64,000 nt of DNA from Paenibacillus_AR mesotrionivorans. GTDB lineage: Bacteria; Bacillota; Bacilli; Paenibacillales; NBRC-103111. Each line of letters opens with the position of its first letter. Position 1 is the stretch's first letter. Position numbers and translations under genes: made by a program. The stretch lies in NCBI RefSeq assembly GCF_046098205.1, contig NZ_JBJURJ010000003.1:1-64000 (forward strand), read 5' to 3'. The notes below the pieces were generated by a model. The model was not told the origin of the DNA and made no database searches. It saw only the letters and a list, made by a program, of their open reading frames with translations. Below are positions 17,550-25,913 of this stretch, in pieces.

Positions 17550-19229
17550 TTACAGCTTAAACCGGGATACAGCCTGCTGCAGCTCCTCTGCCATGGTGTT
17601 CAAGGAGCCTGCGGAGGCCGTAATCTCCTGCATGGAGGCCAGCTGCTCCTCCGTAGTGGCTGCCACCTCCTGGATTTGTCTGCTGGATTGGCGGGCGATG
17701 CGGGAGGTTTCCTCTACGGAGGCCGCTACTTCCTGGGTTCCGGCGGACATCTCTTGGGCGGTTGCAGATACCTCTTCAATTTGGGTGACGACCCCAATGA
17801 TAGCGGTGCGGATGCTGCCGAAGGCTTCTCCTGCCGATTCCACCACGGCCAGGCCCTCCCGGCTTTGCACCATGCCCTCCTGCATCCCCTTCACAGCAGC
17901 CGCCGTTTCCACTTGGACCTGGCGGATCAGCTCCGTGATCTGTCTGGCTGCCTCTTCGGATTGGATGGCCAGCTTCTTGACCTCGGATGCTACCACTACA
18001 AAGCCTCGGCCCTGCTCCCCTGCCCTTGCTGCTTCTATGGAGGCGTTCAGAGCAAGCAGGCTAGTCTGGGAAGCGATTCCCGACATTACCCCGATGATCT
18101 CGCCGATCTCCCCGGAGCGCTCTCCCAGCCGCTTCACACGCTCTGCTGCAAGGTTTGCCGACTGATAAACGGTATTCATCTGCCTGACGGCATGCTGAGC
18201 CGCCGCATTGCCCTCATCCGCCTGCTGTCTGGCATGGACGGTCACCTCATGCACCGCCGCAGACGACTCGGCGATACGGGTGATTCCTTGGCTCATTTCC
18301 TCCATGGCTCTGGCACTGTCCTCCGCGCCGCGGACCTGCTGCTCCGAACCGGCAGCCACCTCTTGGGCTGCATCCGTTATATGCTGGGTAGCCGCCGATG
18401 TCATCTCCGCATTGGCGCTCATCATCTTGGCACTGGCCACCAATTGTGCCGCACCCTCATCCACCTTGCCGATAATCCCGCGGAGCTGTCCCATCATATC
18501 CAGGAATGCTTCAGACAGCTCCTGGATTTCATCCTTGGTCCGCACCTCCAGCTTCTTAGGCTGGAGGTTGCCTGCGGCGATCTCTCTCGCTGCGGCTGTT
18601 ATGCTGCGGATGGGCCGGGAGATGGCGTAGGCGATGAGGAACCCGATGGCCAGAGACAGCACAGTTGCGCCGATTCCTGCCCCCAACGCAAGCCGCTTGT
18701 CCCAAAGCACAGAGTCCTTCACCTCCTGCTGTTCCTCGGTCATAAGAGCCAATTGGTCGTTAGCCAGATTTTCCGCCAGGACGGCCAATTGAGTAGCCAC
18801 CGGGAATACGCTGAATTCCGCCTCCCGCAGCCCCTTGTCCGCGGGCATCGCCAAGGCTGCATCCACCCGCTCCTTGTAATCCAGCGCCAGCCCCTTCAGC
18901 CGTTCGAAGCGCCCGGCATCCTCCTCCGAGGTGACGAAGGGAAGTGTTTCCTCCACCAGACTGATGACCCGCGTGTTAGCCTCCGCCATCCGTTCGATGG
19001 ATGCAGGCGTCTGTGTCAGATAATATTCCCGGATATAGTCATTTTGCTGAAGACCTGCAGATTGAATCAACTGGGCGTGGGTCAGCACCTTCACCCGTTC
19101 ATCCACCAATGCATGAAACCGTGATTCGACGTCACCCAAGGAACGGTAGAATAAGCCGATGACAATGACCATAAAACATGCTACTGCCAAAAAACCGCCG
19201 ATTAACTTGCGTCCGATTGTAAGCTTCAT
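17550..19229 (-). CDS. Methyl-accepting chemotaxis protein
   Basis: The 559 residues have an N-terminal membrane segment (about 10-30), an extracellular helical ligand-binding region of about 155 residues of the four-helix-bundle type, a second membrane segment (about 187-206), a HAMP domain (ISRPIRSITAAAREIAAGNL) and a long cytoplasmic coiled coil with the signalling hairpin GIASQTSLLALNASIEAARA. It should couple to CheA/CheW. The ligand is unknown. The ribosome-binding site is weak (AGAGGG region). A second chemoreceptor is partly seen at 63420-64000. Confidence 0.93.
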   Translation of the reverse strand: MKLTIGRKLIGGFLAVACFMVIVIGLFYRSLGDVESRFHALVDERVKVLTHAQLIQSAGLQQNDYIREYYLTQTPASIERMAEANTRVISLVEETLPFVTSEEDAGRFERLKGLALDYKERVDAALAMPADKGLREAEFSVFPVATQLAVLAENLANDQLALMTEEQQEVKDSVLWDKRLALGAGIGATVLSLAIGFLIAYAISRPIRSITAAAREIAAGNLQPKKLEVRTKDEIQELSEAFLDMMGQLRGIIGKVDEGAAQLVASAKMMSANAEMTSAATQHITDAAQEVAAGSEQQVRGAEDSARAMEEMSQGITRIAESSAAVHEVTVHARQQADEGNAAAQHAVRQMNTVYQSANLAAERVKRLGERSGEIGEIIGVMSGIASQTSLLALNASIEAARAGEQGRGFVVVASEVKKLAIQSEEAARQITELIRQVQVETAAAVKGMQEGMVQSREGLAVVESAGEAFGSIRTAIIGVVTQIEEVSATAQEMSAGTQEVAASVEETSRIARQSSRQIQEVAATTEEQLASMQEITASAGSLNTMAEELQQAVSRFKL

Positions 19230-19328
19230 TTGCGCATCAGCCCTCTGCCTTCAGCACCTTTGTCAGGTTTTTTGACATCATTTTACCTATGTTTGATAAT
19301 TTATTCTGTGACAGATATCATAACATGC

Positions 19329-19359
19329 AAAAACCCGACAGGAACCGTCCTGTCGGGTT
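19329..19359 (-). terminator. Terminator of serC
   Basis: Leftward stem AACCCGACAGGA / TCCTGTCGGGTT followed by T5, about 25 bp after the serC stop. Confidence 0.92.
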
Positions 19360-19385
19360 AGAAAAATTGCCATATATTCTACAAA

Positions 19386-20468
19386 TTAGCCGTGGGTGCG
19401 TTTGAATTCGTCCAGCAGATCCACCAAAGCCTTGCAGCTTGCGTAAGGTACGGCGTTATAAGTGGAAGCGCGGAGATGGCCGACGCTGCGGTGGCCGCCC
19501 AGGCCTACGAAACCGTTCTTCTTGGCCAATGCAAGGAATTCCTTCTCCAGCTCTTCGGTTTGCAGCTTGAAGGTTACGTTCATAATGGAACGGCTGTCCT
19601 TCTGGGCCAAACCTTCATAGAAGCCGCCGCTGTTATCCAGCACATTGTAAATCAGGTCGGTCTTCTCGCGGTTCGCCTTCTCGACAGCTGCTACGCCGCC
19701 TTGCTCCTTGACCCACTTCAGCACCAGGTTAACCATATAAATGGAATATACCGGTGGTGTGTTGTACAGGGAGTTGTTCTTCAGATAAGTGCTGTAGCGG
19801 AGCATGGTGGGAATGGTCTTGGGTGCGTTGTTGAACAAATCTTCCTTAGCAACAACGATGGTGACGCCGGAAGGACCCAGGTTCTTCTGAGCACCGGCGT
19901 AGATCAGGGAGAACTTGGAGGCGTCGATGCGCCGGGACAGGATATCGCTGGACATATCCGATACCAGCGGAATGCTGCCTGTATCCGGGAACTCCTGGTA
20001 TTGGGTGCCTGCAATGGTTTCATTGGAGGTCACGTGCAGATATGCCGCGTTCTCCGGGATTTCGATTTCGCTCAAAGCGGGAATATGTAGAACGCCTTCC
20101 TTGGAGCTGGCGGCGATATGGGTCTCTCCGATGAGTTTGGCTTCCTGGATGGCCTTCTCCGCCCAAGAGCCGGTCATAACATAGCTGCCTACCTTGCCTG
20201 CGGTGAGCAGGTTCATAGGAAGCATGGCGAACTGCGTGCTGGCACCGCCTTGCAGGAACAGTACCTTGTAGCCGGCAGGGAGCTCCAGTAGCTCAAGAAG
20301 CAGCTGTTGGGTCTCGTCGTTTACCGCTTCATACTCCTTGCTGCGGTGGGATACCTCCATGATGGACATGCCGATCCCTTTAAAATCAACAATCTCTTCC
20401 TGCGCCTTCTGCAATACTTCCAGCGGGAGCGCCGCAGGCCCTGCATTAAAATTATAGGCTCTAGTCAT
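19386..20468 (-). CDS. serC: Phosphoserine aminotransferase
   Basis: A 360-residue fold-type I PLP enzyme that makes 3-phosphoserine from 3-phosphohydroxypyruvate and glutamate in serine synthesis. It starts with the family hallmark MTRAYNFNAGPAALP and has the PLP-lysine region SLIYAGAQKNLGPSG and the C-terminal GHRSVGHLRASTYNA motif. The ATG at 20468 is chosen because homologues begin at this residue, although the site before it is only moderate (GGTGTGG). Single gene between a promoter and a terminator. Confidence 0.96.
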   Translation of the reverse strand: MTRAYNFNAGPAALPLEVLQKAQEEIVDFKGIGMSIMEVSHRSKEYEAVNDETQQLLLELLELPAGYKVLFLQGGASTQFAMLPMNLLTAGKVGSYVMTGSWAEKAIQEAKLIGETHIAASSKEGVLHIPALSEIEIPENAAYLHVTSNETIAGTQYQEFPDTGSIPLVSDMSSDILSRRIDASKFSLIYAGAQKNLGPSGVTIVVAKEDLFNNAPKTIPTMLRYSTYLKNNSLYNTPPVYSIYMVNLVLKWVKEQGGVAAVEKANREKTDLIYNVLDNSGGFYEGLAQKDSRSIMNVTFKLQTEELEKEFLALAKKNGFVGLGGHRSVGHLRASTYNAVPYASCKALVDLLDEFKRTHG

Positions 20469-20501
20469 GAAATTCCACACCAACCCTTCACGTTTGTGTC
20501 T

Positions 20502-20530
20502 ATGATAGCAAGATTCAATAGGTTCATCAA
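20502..20530 (-). promoter_or_regulatory. Sigma-A type promoter of serC
   Basis: Leftward TTGATG, 17 bp, TATCAT, placing the start of transcription about 30 bp before the serC ATG. Confidence 0.7.
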
Positions 20531-20687
20531 GTAGCTTTAAGCGCATTCACAGAAATTTTCTTTTATTCTTTACAGCGGTTATGAACCATATTTTTACATG
20601 ATAAATATTTTTTATCGAAAGAATAAACAGCAGAATTCCAACGAGACATGTGAAGTTTTCTTCCATTCTTTTCTTGCTCCGCAGAGT

Positions 20688-20714
20688 AAAAAAGAAGCCA
20701 TCCGGAGAATGGCT
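20688..20714 (-). terminator. Terminator of the 3D-domain gene
   Basis: Leftward stem AGCCAT / ATGGCT with a short loop, followed by a T-rich tract (TTCTTTTTT). Confidence 0.85.
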
Positions 20715-20743
20715 CCGAATGGCCTGTGTCTGGTGCTTCCGAT

Positions 20744-21580
20744 TCAGGGAAGCAGATACACCTTCACCTGCTGGTAGCCGAACTTCTTCAGCTCCTCACG
20801 GGTTCCCGGCACAAAAAGATCGATCCGGTTCCCTTTAAGGGCATTGCCTGTGTCCGTAGCTTCCGCAAACATCCCGCCTACCGGCAGACCGTTAAAGTCA
20901 TACCCTTCCACATACAGCTTGGTGCCCAGCGGGATAACGGATGGATCCACCGCGACAGTTCCCACTTTCAACGGATTGCCGAAATAGTCCACTGCCCCAT
21001 ATCCGCCGTTTTCCTTGGGATCGGCTGAGTATGCCGTGGCCGTAAATGTGGATACCAGCTTCATCCGCGGCGCATACCAGGCCGGCGCGTGATAGTTGCC
21101 GTCTTCATTAAGAATGGCGATAAAATTGCTGGAGTCCCACTGCACCCTAATTCCTTTTGCTTCCGAAATAAACCGCAAGGGCACATAAACCCTGCCGTCG
21201 CGCAGCACTGCTGCGGTGTCCATAGCCTCAGCTTTCCCATCCACCATGGCCATGGTTTTGCCTGTTTCCAGAGTCAGGGTTTTGCCTGCGTCATTCTTCA
21301 GCTGCACATTGATTTGTCCGTCGGACAGGCGGGACCAATCCACCTGATAGCCCAATTCCTCGCTTACAAAACGGACGGGCACCTGGGTACGTCCCTGGTC
21401 ATCAATAAAGGGCTGGGCGTCGGGAAACTGAATCAACTCCGTATTGACCTGCACCTTGACAGAAAGCGTTTCCGCCAAAGGAGCGACCTCAGCATGCGCC
21501 GCGGGAGCCGCAAACGCACAGAGAGAAATTGCTGCAGCACTTATGCCTGCAACCCATTTCTTTTGGTTAAAGATTGGCAT
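20744..21580 (-). CDS. Secreted 3D-domain protein with copper-amine-oxidase-like N-terminal domain
   Basis: The 278 residues have a signal peptide (about 1-29, ending AAHA), a stalk domain of the copper amine oxidase N-terminal-like type (VPVRFVSEELGYQVDW, VPLRFISEAKGIRV; about 45-160), and a C-terminal 3D domain (about 180-278). The 3D domain is a double-psi beta barrel related to MltA-type lytic transglycosylases; acidic residues are visible in EATDTGNALKGNRIDLFVPG. Likely role: peptidoglycan remodelling. The ATG at 21580 is preferred because AGGAGG lies 10 bases upstream. The gene sits behind a c-di-AMP riboswitch, as is usual for wall hydrolases in Gram-positive bacteria. Confidence 0.9.
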   Translation of the reverse strand: MPIFNQKKWVAGISAAAISLCAFAAPAAHAEVAPLAETLSVKVQVNTELIQFPDAQPFIDDQGRTQVPVRFVSEELGYQVDWSRLSDGQINVQLKNDAGKTLTLETGKTMAMVDGKAEAMDTAAVLRDGRVYVPLRFISEAKGIRVQWDSSNFIAILNEDGNYHAPAWYAPRMKLVSTFTATAYSADPKENGGYGAVDYFGNPLKVGTVAVDPSVIPLGTKLYVEGYDFNGLPVGGMFAEATDTGNALKGNRIDLFVPGTREELKKFGYQQVKVYLLP

Positions 21581-21628
21581 GGATGATGGACCTCCTGAGT
21601 ATTTCATCCGCATAATGCCGGATGATTC

Positions 21629-21775
21629 TCTGCCTCCGAGGTTAGTTGACGGGTTCGGGAAGAAGGTTGCTCCCTAGGCGCCTGACAGCAGCGCGCATTC
21701 ACCCCTGTAAATCATCCCCCGTACCGGTTGTTTATATGGAAGCGTCCATACCGGATTCGGCTCTATTTAGGCTAC
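21629..21775 (-). ncRNA. c-di-AMP riboswitch (ydaO-yuaA type)
   Basis: Read leftward the conserved blocks appear in order: GCCGAATCCGG, then GGTACGGGGGA, GGGGTGAAT, CTTCTTCCCGAACCCGTCA and finally CTAACCTCGGAGGC. These are the hallmark segments of the ydaO class, which turns genes off when c-di-AMP is high. A small hairpin (CATCCG / CGGATG, about 21602-21622) lies between it and the ribosome-binding site of the 3D-domain gene and may be part of the switching region. Confidence 0.9.
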
Positions 21776-21857
21776 CATACCCGCCAAAGCTGCATCAACC
21801 CTCAAAATATTACAGTTGGATAATAAATCAGAATCCCCCCACCGCACCTTCAACAAC

Positions 21858-21882
21858 AAAAAAACCCCCGGAGAACCGGGGG
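21858..21882 (-). terminator. Terminator of glnA
   Basis: Leftward stem CCCCCGG / CCGGGGG with a 4-base loop, followed by T7. Confidence 0.92.
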
Positions 21883-21906
21883 CTGCGATCAATAAGGGTA
21901 ATGGAA

Positions 21907-23331
21907 TTACACTCCGAAGTACAGGGAGTATTCGTGCGGGTGAACGCGGATGGCGACAGCCTTGGCTTCAGCACGCTTCAGTTCGATGAAGTTGGCGATG
22001 AAGTCTTCGGTGAAGACGCCGGACTCGGTCAAGAAGGAGTGGTTGGCTTCCAGAGCGTCCAGAGCTTCCTCCAGGGAGCCCGGTACACTGCGGATTTCCT
22101 TCTTCTCTTCGTCGGACAGCTCGTAGATGTTCTTGTCCAGCGGACCATAACCCAGAGCAGTCGGGTCGATCTTGTTCTTGATGCCGTCCAAACCGGCCAA
22201 CAGCATAGCTGCGAAAGCCAGGTACGGGTTTGCAGTGGAGTCCGGAGTACGGAACTCGATGCGACAGCCCTTCGGAGTTACGGCAGCGATCGGGATACGT
22301 ACAGCCGCGGAACGGTTACCCTTGGAGAATACCAGGTTAACCGGTGCTTCATAACCCGGAACCAGACGCTTGAAGGAGTTGGTGGACGGGTTGGTCAATG
22401 CGATCAGAGACGGTGCATGGTGCAGGATACCGCCGATGTAATAGATCGCCATTTGGCTCAGGTTGGCGTATGCGCCTTTTTCGTAGAACAGCGGGTTGCC
22501 GTCGTTGAAAATGGATTGATGCACGTGCATGCCGCTGCCGTTGTCGCCGAAAAGCGGCTTCGGCATGAAGGTTGCAACCTTGCCGTATTGGCGGGCAACG
22601 TTTTGCACAATATATTTATACTTTTGCAGGTTGTCGGCAGTTTTGGTCAGGGTGCTGAAGCGGAAGTTGATTTCGCCTTGGCCGGCAGTGGCAACTTCGT
22701 GGTGATGACGCTCGATGCGCAGGCCAGCTTCTTGCAGAAGACGGCACATTTCGGAGCGGATATCCTGTTGGGTATCAGTAGGAGCTACCGGGAAATAACC
22801 GCCCTTAACGCCGGTTTTGAAGGCCAGGTTGCCGCCTTCTTCCTTGCGGCCGGTGTTCCATGCAGCTTCTTCGGAGTCCACTTCATAGAAGGACTTGTTC
22901 ATGCCGCTTTCGTAGCGTACATCGTCAAAGATAAAGAACTCGGATTCAGGAGCAAAATAAGCGTCTGTTCCCAGTCCGGTGGTTTTCAGGTATTCTTCGG
23001 CCTTCACAGCGATGCTGCGGGGGTCGCGGTCATAACGGACTCCGTCAGGAGTATAAATGTCGCAAAGCAGAACCAGTGTAGGATGTGCAGTGAACGGATC
23101 AACAAAGGCAGAGTCCGTGTCCGGCATCATTACCATGTCGGATTCTTCGATTCCCCGGAAGCCGGTGATGGAGGAACCGTCGAAAGCAACACCAGTTTCG
23201 AAGGTTTCAGCCTCTACTTCTACAGCGGGAACAGACAAGTGATGGGATTTGCCGCCAATGTCAGTAAACCGAAAATCAACCCATTCAATACCCTTTTCCT
23301 TAATGGTATCCAGCACTTTTTGAACAGACAT
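21907..23331 (-). CDS. glnA: Glutamine synthetase, type I-beta
   Basis: A 474-residue enzyme making glutamine from glutamate, ammonia and ATP. Landmarks: the FDGSSITGF loop, ESEFFIF, the HHHEVATAGQ and FGDNGSGMHVHQS metal/ATP motifs, and NRSAAVRIP. Two traits place it in the I-beta branch: the extra segment around SFYEVDSEEAAWNTGRKEEG, and a Tyr in DKNIYELSDEE, where enteric enzymes carry the adenylylated tyrosine. Bacillus GlnA is the shorter, feedback-inhibited I-alpha type. It is monocistronic; no glnR gene is next to it, but a GlnR-like box lies upstream. Confidence 0.93.
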   Translation of the reverse strand: MSVQKVLDTIKEKGIEWVDFRFTDIGGKSHHLSVPAVEVEAETFETGVAFDGSSITGFRGIEESDMVMMPDTDSAFVDPFTAHPTLVLLCDIYTPDGVRYDRDPRSIAVKAEEYLKTTGLGTDAYFAPESEFFIFDDVRYESGMNKSFYEVDSEEAAWNTGRKEEGGNLAFKTGVKGGYFPVAPTDTQQDIRSEMCRLLQEAGLRIERHHHEVATAGQGEINFRFSTLTKTADNLQKYKYIVQNVARQYGKVATFMPKPLFGDNGSGMHVHQSIFNDGNPLFYEKGAYANLSQMAIYYIGGILHHAPSLIALTNPSTNSFKRLVPGYEAPVNLVFSKGNRSAAVRIPIAAVTPKGCRIEFRTPDSTANPYLAFAAMLLAGLDGIKNKIDPTALGYGPLDKNIYELSDEEKKEIRSVPGSLEEALDALEANHSFLTESGVFTEDFIANFIELKRAEAKAVAIRVHPHEYSLYFGV

Positions 23332-23410
23332 GGATAATTACCCTCCCTAATTCCGAACATTCACCGTTAAAATGGCGATCATTGTTCAATTTTTTACTCA
23401 ACTTGCCATT

Positions 23411-23484
23411 ATTATAAAGCCTTCATTTTTGGTCGTCAATACTTATGTAAGGTATTTTTTTGGGTCGTGTTAGGATTGTTTACA
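23411..23484 (-). promoter_or_regulatory. glnA promoter and GlnR/TnrA-type box
   Basis: Leftward promoter TTGACG (23434-23439), 17 bp, TATAAT (23411-23416). At 23468-23484 the sequence TGTTAGGATTGTTTACA is an exact match to the palindromic GlnR/TnrA consensus TGTNA-N7-TNACA, centred about 70 bp upstream of the predicted transcription start. This suggests nitrogen control. Confidence 0.8.
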
Positions 23485-23516
23485 CCCTCTGAATAAATGT
23501 TCACAAATTCACCATG

Positions 23517-23558
23517 AAAAGGCCTATCCCACTGGAGATCCAGGGAAATAAGCCTTTT
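23517..23558 (-). terminator. Terminator of the DAHP synthase gene
   Basis: Leftward hairpin AAAAGGCTTAT / ATAGGCCTTTT, ending in a short T tract. Confidence 0.7.
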
Positions 23559-23591
23559 CCTTCATTAATAAGGAATTTCAAAATCCGAATA

Positions 23592-24650
23592 TTACTTCTT
23601 CCAAGAGCCTGCGAGAATCGGTTCCTTGCGGGTATTCAGGGTTTTCCCGCAGAGGGGCGCCAGCTTCTCCAGATCAGCCAGCAGATCGGAGAATTGATCC
23701 GGGAACAGGGATTGCACGCCATCGCCGGTCATCGAGTTGTCCGGGTCCGTATGCATCTCGATAATCAATCCGTCGCAGCCTGCGGCTACGGATGCCTTGG
23801 TCATCGGGACCACCAGCTCTCTGCGGCCTGTGCCGTGGCTGGGGTCGGAAATCACCGGAAGGTGGGACAAGGACTTCAGCACGGGGATGGCTGCCAAGTC
23901 AAGTGTGTTCCGGGTGTACGATTCGAAGGTGCGGATGCCGCGTTCGCACAGCATAACATTGGGGTTGCCGCCGGCCAGGATGTATTCCGCCGCATTCAGG
24001 AATTCGTCATAGGTAGAGCTGAAGCCACGCTTCAACAGAACAGGAGTCTGGATGGTACCCAGCTTGCGCAGAAGGTCAAAATTCTGCATGTTCCGGGTGC
24101 CCACTTGGAGAATATCCGCGTATTCGGCGCAAATATCCACGTATTCCGGAGTCATAACCTCAGTGATAGTCAAGAGGCCATGCTTCTCGCCGGCATCCTT
24201 CATCCATTTGAGTCCCTCTGTACCAATCCCTTGGAAGCTGTAAGGGCCTGTGCGGGGCTTGAAGGCGCCGCCGCGGAGAACCTGGCCGCCCGCCAGCTTC
24301 ACCAGACGGGCGATTTCGTCGATCTGCTCAGGAGTTTCCACCGCGCAGGGGCCGCCCATAATCACCAGCTCGCTGCCGCCGATTTCCACTCCCTTAATCT
24401 TAATGACAGTATCGGCAGGATGGAATTCCCGGCTGGCCATCTTGTAGGACTTGGAGATGCGGACAACCTGTTCCACACCTGACATCTGACGGAGATGCTC
24501 AGCCAGCTGCGAATCGAATTTCCCGACAATACCGATAACGGTGCGATCCTCTCCCATGGAAACATGAGCGCTTAATCCGTGCTTCTCTATATAACGGACG
24601 ATTTCATTAATCCGTTCTTGGCTGGTTTTATTCGAAGTGACTACGATCAT
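23592..24650 (-). CDS. aroF: 3-deoxy-7-phosphoheptulonate synthase (DAHP synthase)
   Basis: The 352 residues catalyse the first step of the shikimate pathway, phosphoenolpyruvate plus erythrose 4-phosphate to DAHP. The N-terminal part (about 1-70) is a ferredoxin-like regulatory domain, so this is the type I-beta form known from Thermotoga, where it mediates aromatic amino acid feedback. The barrel shows VIMGGPCAVE, LRGGAFKPRTGPYSFQG, VLLKRGFSST and ISDPSHGTGRR. The ATG at 24650 has GGGAGAG 9-10 bases upstream; a GTG three codons earlier abuts that site. The symbol follows common usage for this family and is not decisive. Confidence 0.93.
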   Translation of the reverse strand: MIVVTSNKTSQERINEIVRYIEKHGLSAHVSMGEDRTVIGIVGKFDSQLAEHLRQMSGVEQVVRISKSYKMASREFHPADTVIKIKGVEIGGSELVIMGGPCAVETPEQIDEIARLVKLAGGQVLRGGAFKPRTGPYSFQGIGTEGLKWMKDAGEKHGLLTITEVMTPEYVDICAEYADILQVGTRNMQNFDLLRKLGTIQTPVLLKRGFSSTYDEFLNAAEYILAGGNPNVMLCERGIRTFESYTRNTLDLAAIPVLKSLSHLPVISDPSHGTGRRELVVPMTKASVAAGCDGLIIEMHTDPDNSMTGDGVQSLFPDQFSDLLADLEKLAPLCGKTLNTRKEPILAGSWKK

Positions 24651-24764
24651 CCCTGGCACTCTCCCTTAGCTATTGTTTCGCTTCAACGCTTGTGCGCTTC
24701 TTCGCTTTTAATCATTAAAGCAAATATAGACTATTCTAACCGTCGCGTCAAGCCTTTTTTCTGG

Positions 24765-24803
24765 AAAAACGTCTCCGAAAGGCAAATTCGCCTTCCGGAG
24801 ACG
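24765..24803 (-). terminator. Terminator downstream of ispH
   Basis: Leftward stem CGTCTCCGGAAGGC / GCCTTTCGGAGACG followed by TTTTTCC. The 59-bp repeat copy B lies between it and the ispH stop. Confidence 0.88.
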
Positions 24804-24829
24804 CGTCATGTAAGGTTTTGAGCACTTCC

Positions 24830-24888
24830 GGGGCTCCCCCAAAAGTAATCGGAATTTACCCCCAGAGCTTGGCTTCACTTTTTGGGGA
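24830..24888 (+). repeat. 59-bp palindromic intergenic repeat, copy B
   Basis: Begins GGGGCTCCCCCAAAAGTAAT and ends TTCACTTTTTGGGGA. Same stem as copy A with one extra T. It lies 3 bp after the ispH stop, in the 3' untranslated region. Confidence 0.85.
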
Positions 24889-24891
24889 CCG

Positions 24892-25836
24892 TTACGACTT
24901 CTGCCGCACCGCATGGATCAGCTTTTTCATATTGACGGTCCGCTTGATTTCCCAGGTGGCCGGATCATTGCGGTCGAACTGCTCCAGATATGAAATTACC
25001 TCTTTGGTGATGGGTGTGGGGGTAGAAGCCCCCGAGGAAACAGCCACCTTATCGATGCTTTTCAGCCATTCCGGATCAAGCTCTCCCAGATCTGCGATCC
25101 GGTAAGCCTTCACACCGGCAATCTCCTCGGACACCTGTGCCAGCCGGTTGGAGTTATTGCTGTGCGGATCCCCCACCACGATGGTCAGCTCCGCTTCCTT
25201 GGCCTGCTCCGCTACCGCCTCCTGGCGCAATTGGGTGGCGAGGCAAATTTCATTGTGAATCTCGGCATGGGGGTACTTTTCAATCAACCGGTTAATGGTA
25301 TTTTTGATATCCCATTGGCTCATGGTGGTTTGGTTGGTAATCACAATCCGCTCCGAATCCAGCTGAAGCCCTTCCACATCCTCGACCCGTTCAATCAGAT
25401 GCACCTGTCCGGGAGCGACGCCGATAGCGCCCTCGGGCTCGGGGTGGCCTTTTTTGCCGATATAAATAATCTGGTAGTCCTGCGCGCTTTTTTCCTTAAT
25501 GAGAGTATGGGTTCTGGTCACGTCGGGGCAGGTAGCGTCTACTACTGTCAGCCCCTTCTCCAGTGCGCGCTTGCGCACCTCGGGAGAAACGCCGTGGGCG
25601 GTGAAAATCACCGTGCCTTTTTCCACCTTCTCCAGGATATCCAGGCGGTTTGGGCCCTCCAGGGTAATAATGCCTTCCTCCTTGAAAAAATCGGTGACAT
25701 GGGCATTGTGTACAATCATCCCCAATATATAAATCGGCCGCGGCACATTCAAGTTCTGGGCAGTACGCATGGCAAGAGCCATGGCGTCCACCACACCGTA
25801 GCAGTATCCGCGGGGTGTAATTTTGATGACTTCCAT
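24892..25836 (-). CDS. ispH: 4-hydroxy-3-methylbut-2-enyl diphosphate reductase
   Basis: A 314-residue Fe-S enzyme of the last step of the MEP isoprenoid pathway, giving IPP and DMAPP. The three cluster cysteines are in RGYCYGV (Cys12), VDATCPDV (near 97) and NEICLATQLRQ (near 193). Also visible are the FTAHGVSPEV and GDPHSNNSNRL substrate motifs. The length is typical of the Bacillus type. AAGGAGG precedes the ATG by about 12 bases. Monocistronic, with a terminator downstream. Confidence 0.96.
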   Translation of the reverse strand: MEVIKITPRGYCYGVVDAMALAMRTAQNLNVPRPIYILGMIVHNAHVTDFFKEEGIITLEGPNRLDILEKVEKGTVIFTAHGVSPEVRKRALEKGLTVVDATCPDVTRTHTLIKEKSAQDYQIIYIGKKGHPEPEGAIGVAPGQVHLIERVEDVEGLQLDSERIVITNQTTMSQWDIKNTINRLIEKYPHAEIHNEICLATQLRQEAVAEQAKEAELTIVVGDPHSNNSNRLAQVSEEIAGVKAYRIADLGELDPEWLKSIDKVAVSSGASTPTPITKEVISYLEQFDRNDPATWEIKRTVNMKKLIHAVRQKS

Positions 25837-25913
25837 GATTAGGACTCGCCTCCTTCCACCTGATTATAGCATATCCGCGTGTATCTGCCCCCCGTTCAAG
25901 CCCGTCTTACGGC

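Noticed and set aside
17676..19124. Long open frame on the plus strand opposite the chemoreceptor
   Set aside because: It is antisense to a clear chemoreceptor gene. The translation is a low-complexity His/Leu/Gly mix without motifs, and it has no ribosome-binding site. GC-rich codon bias keeps this frame open.
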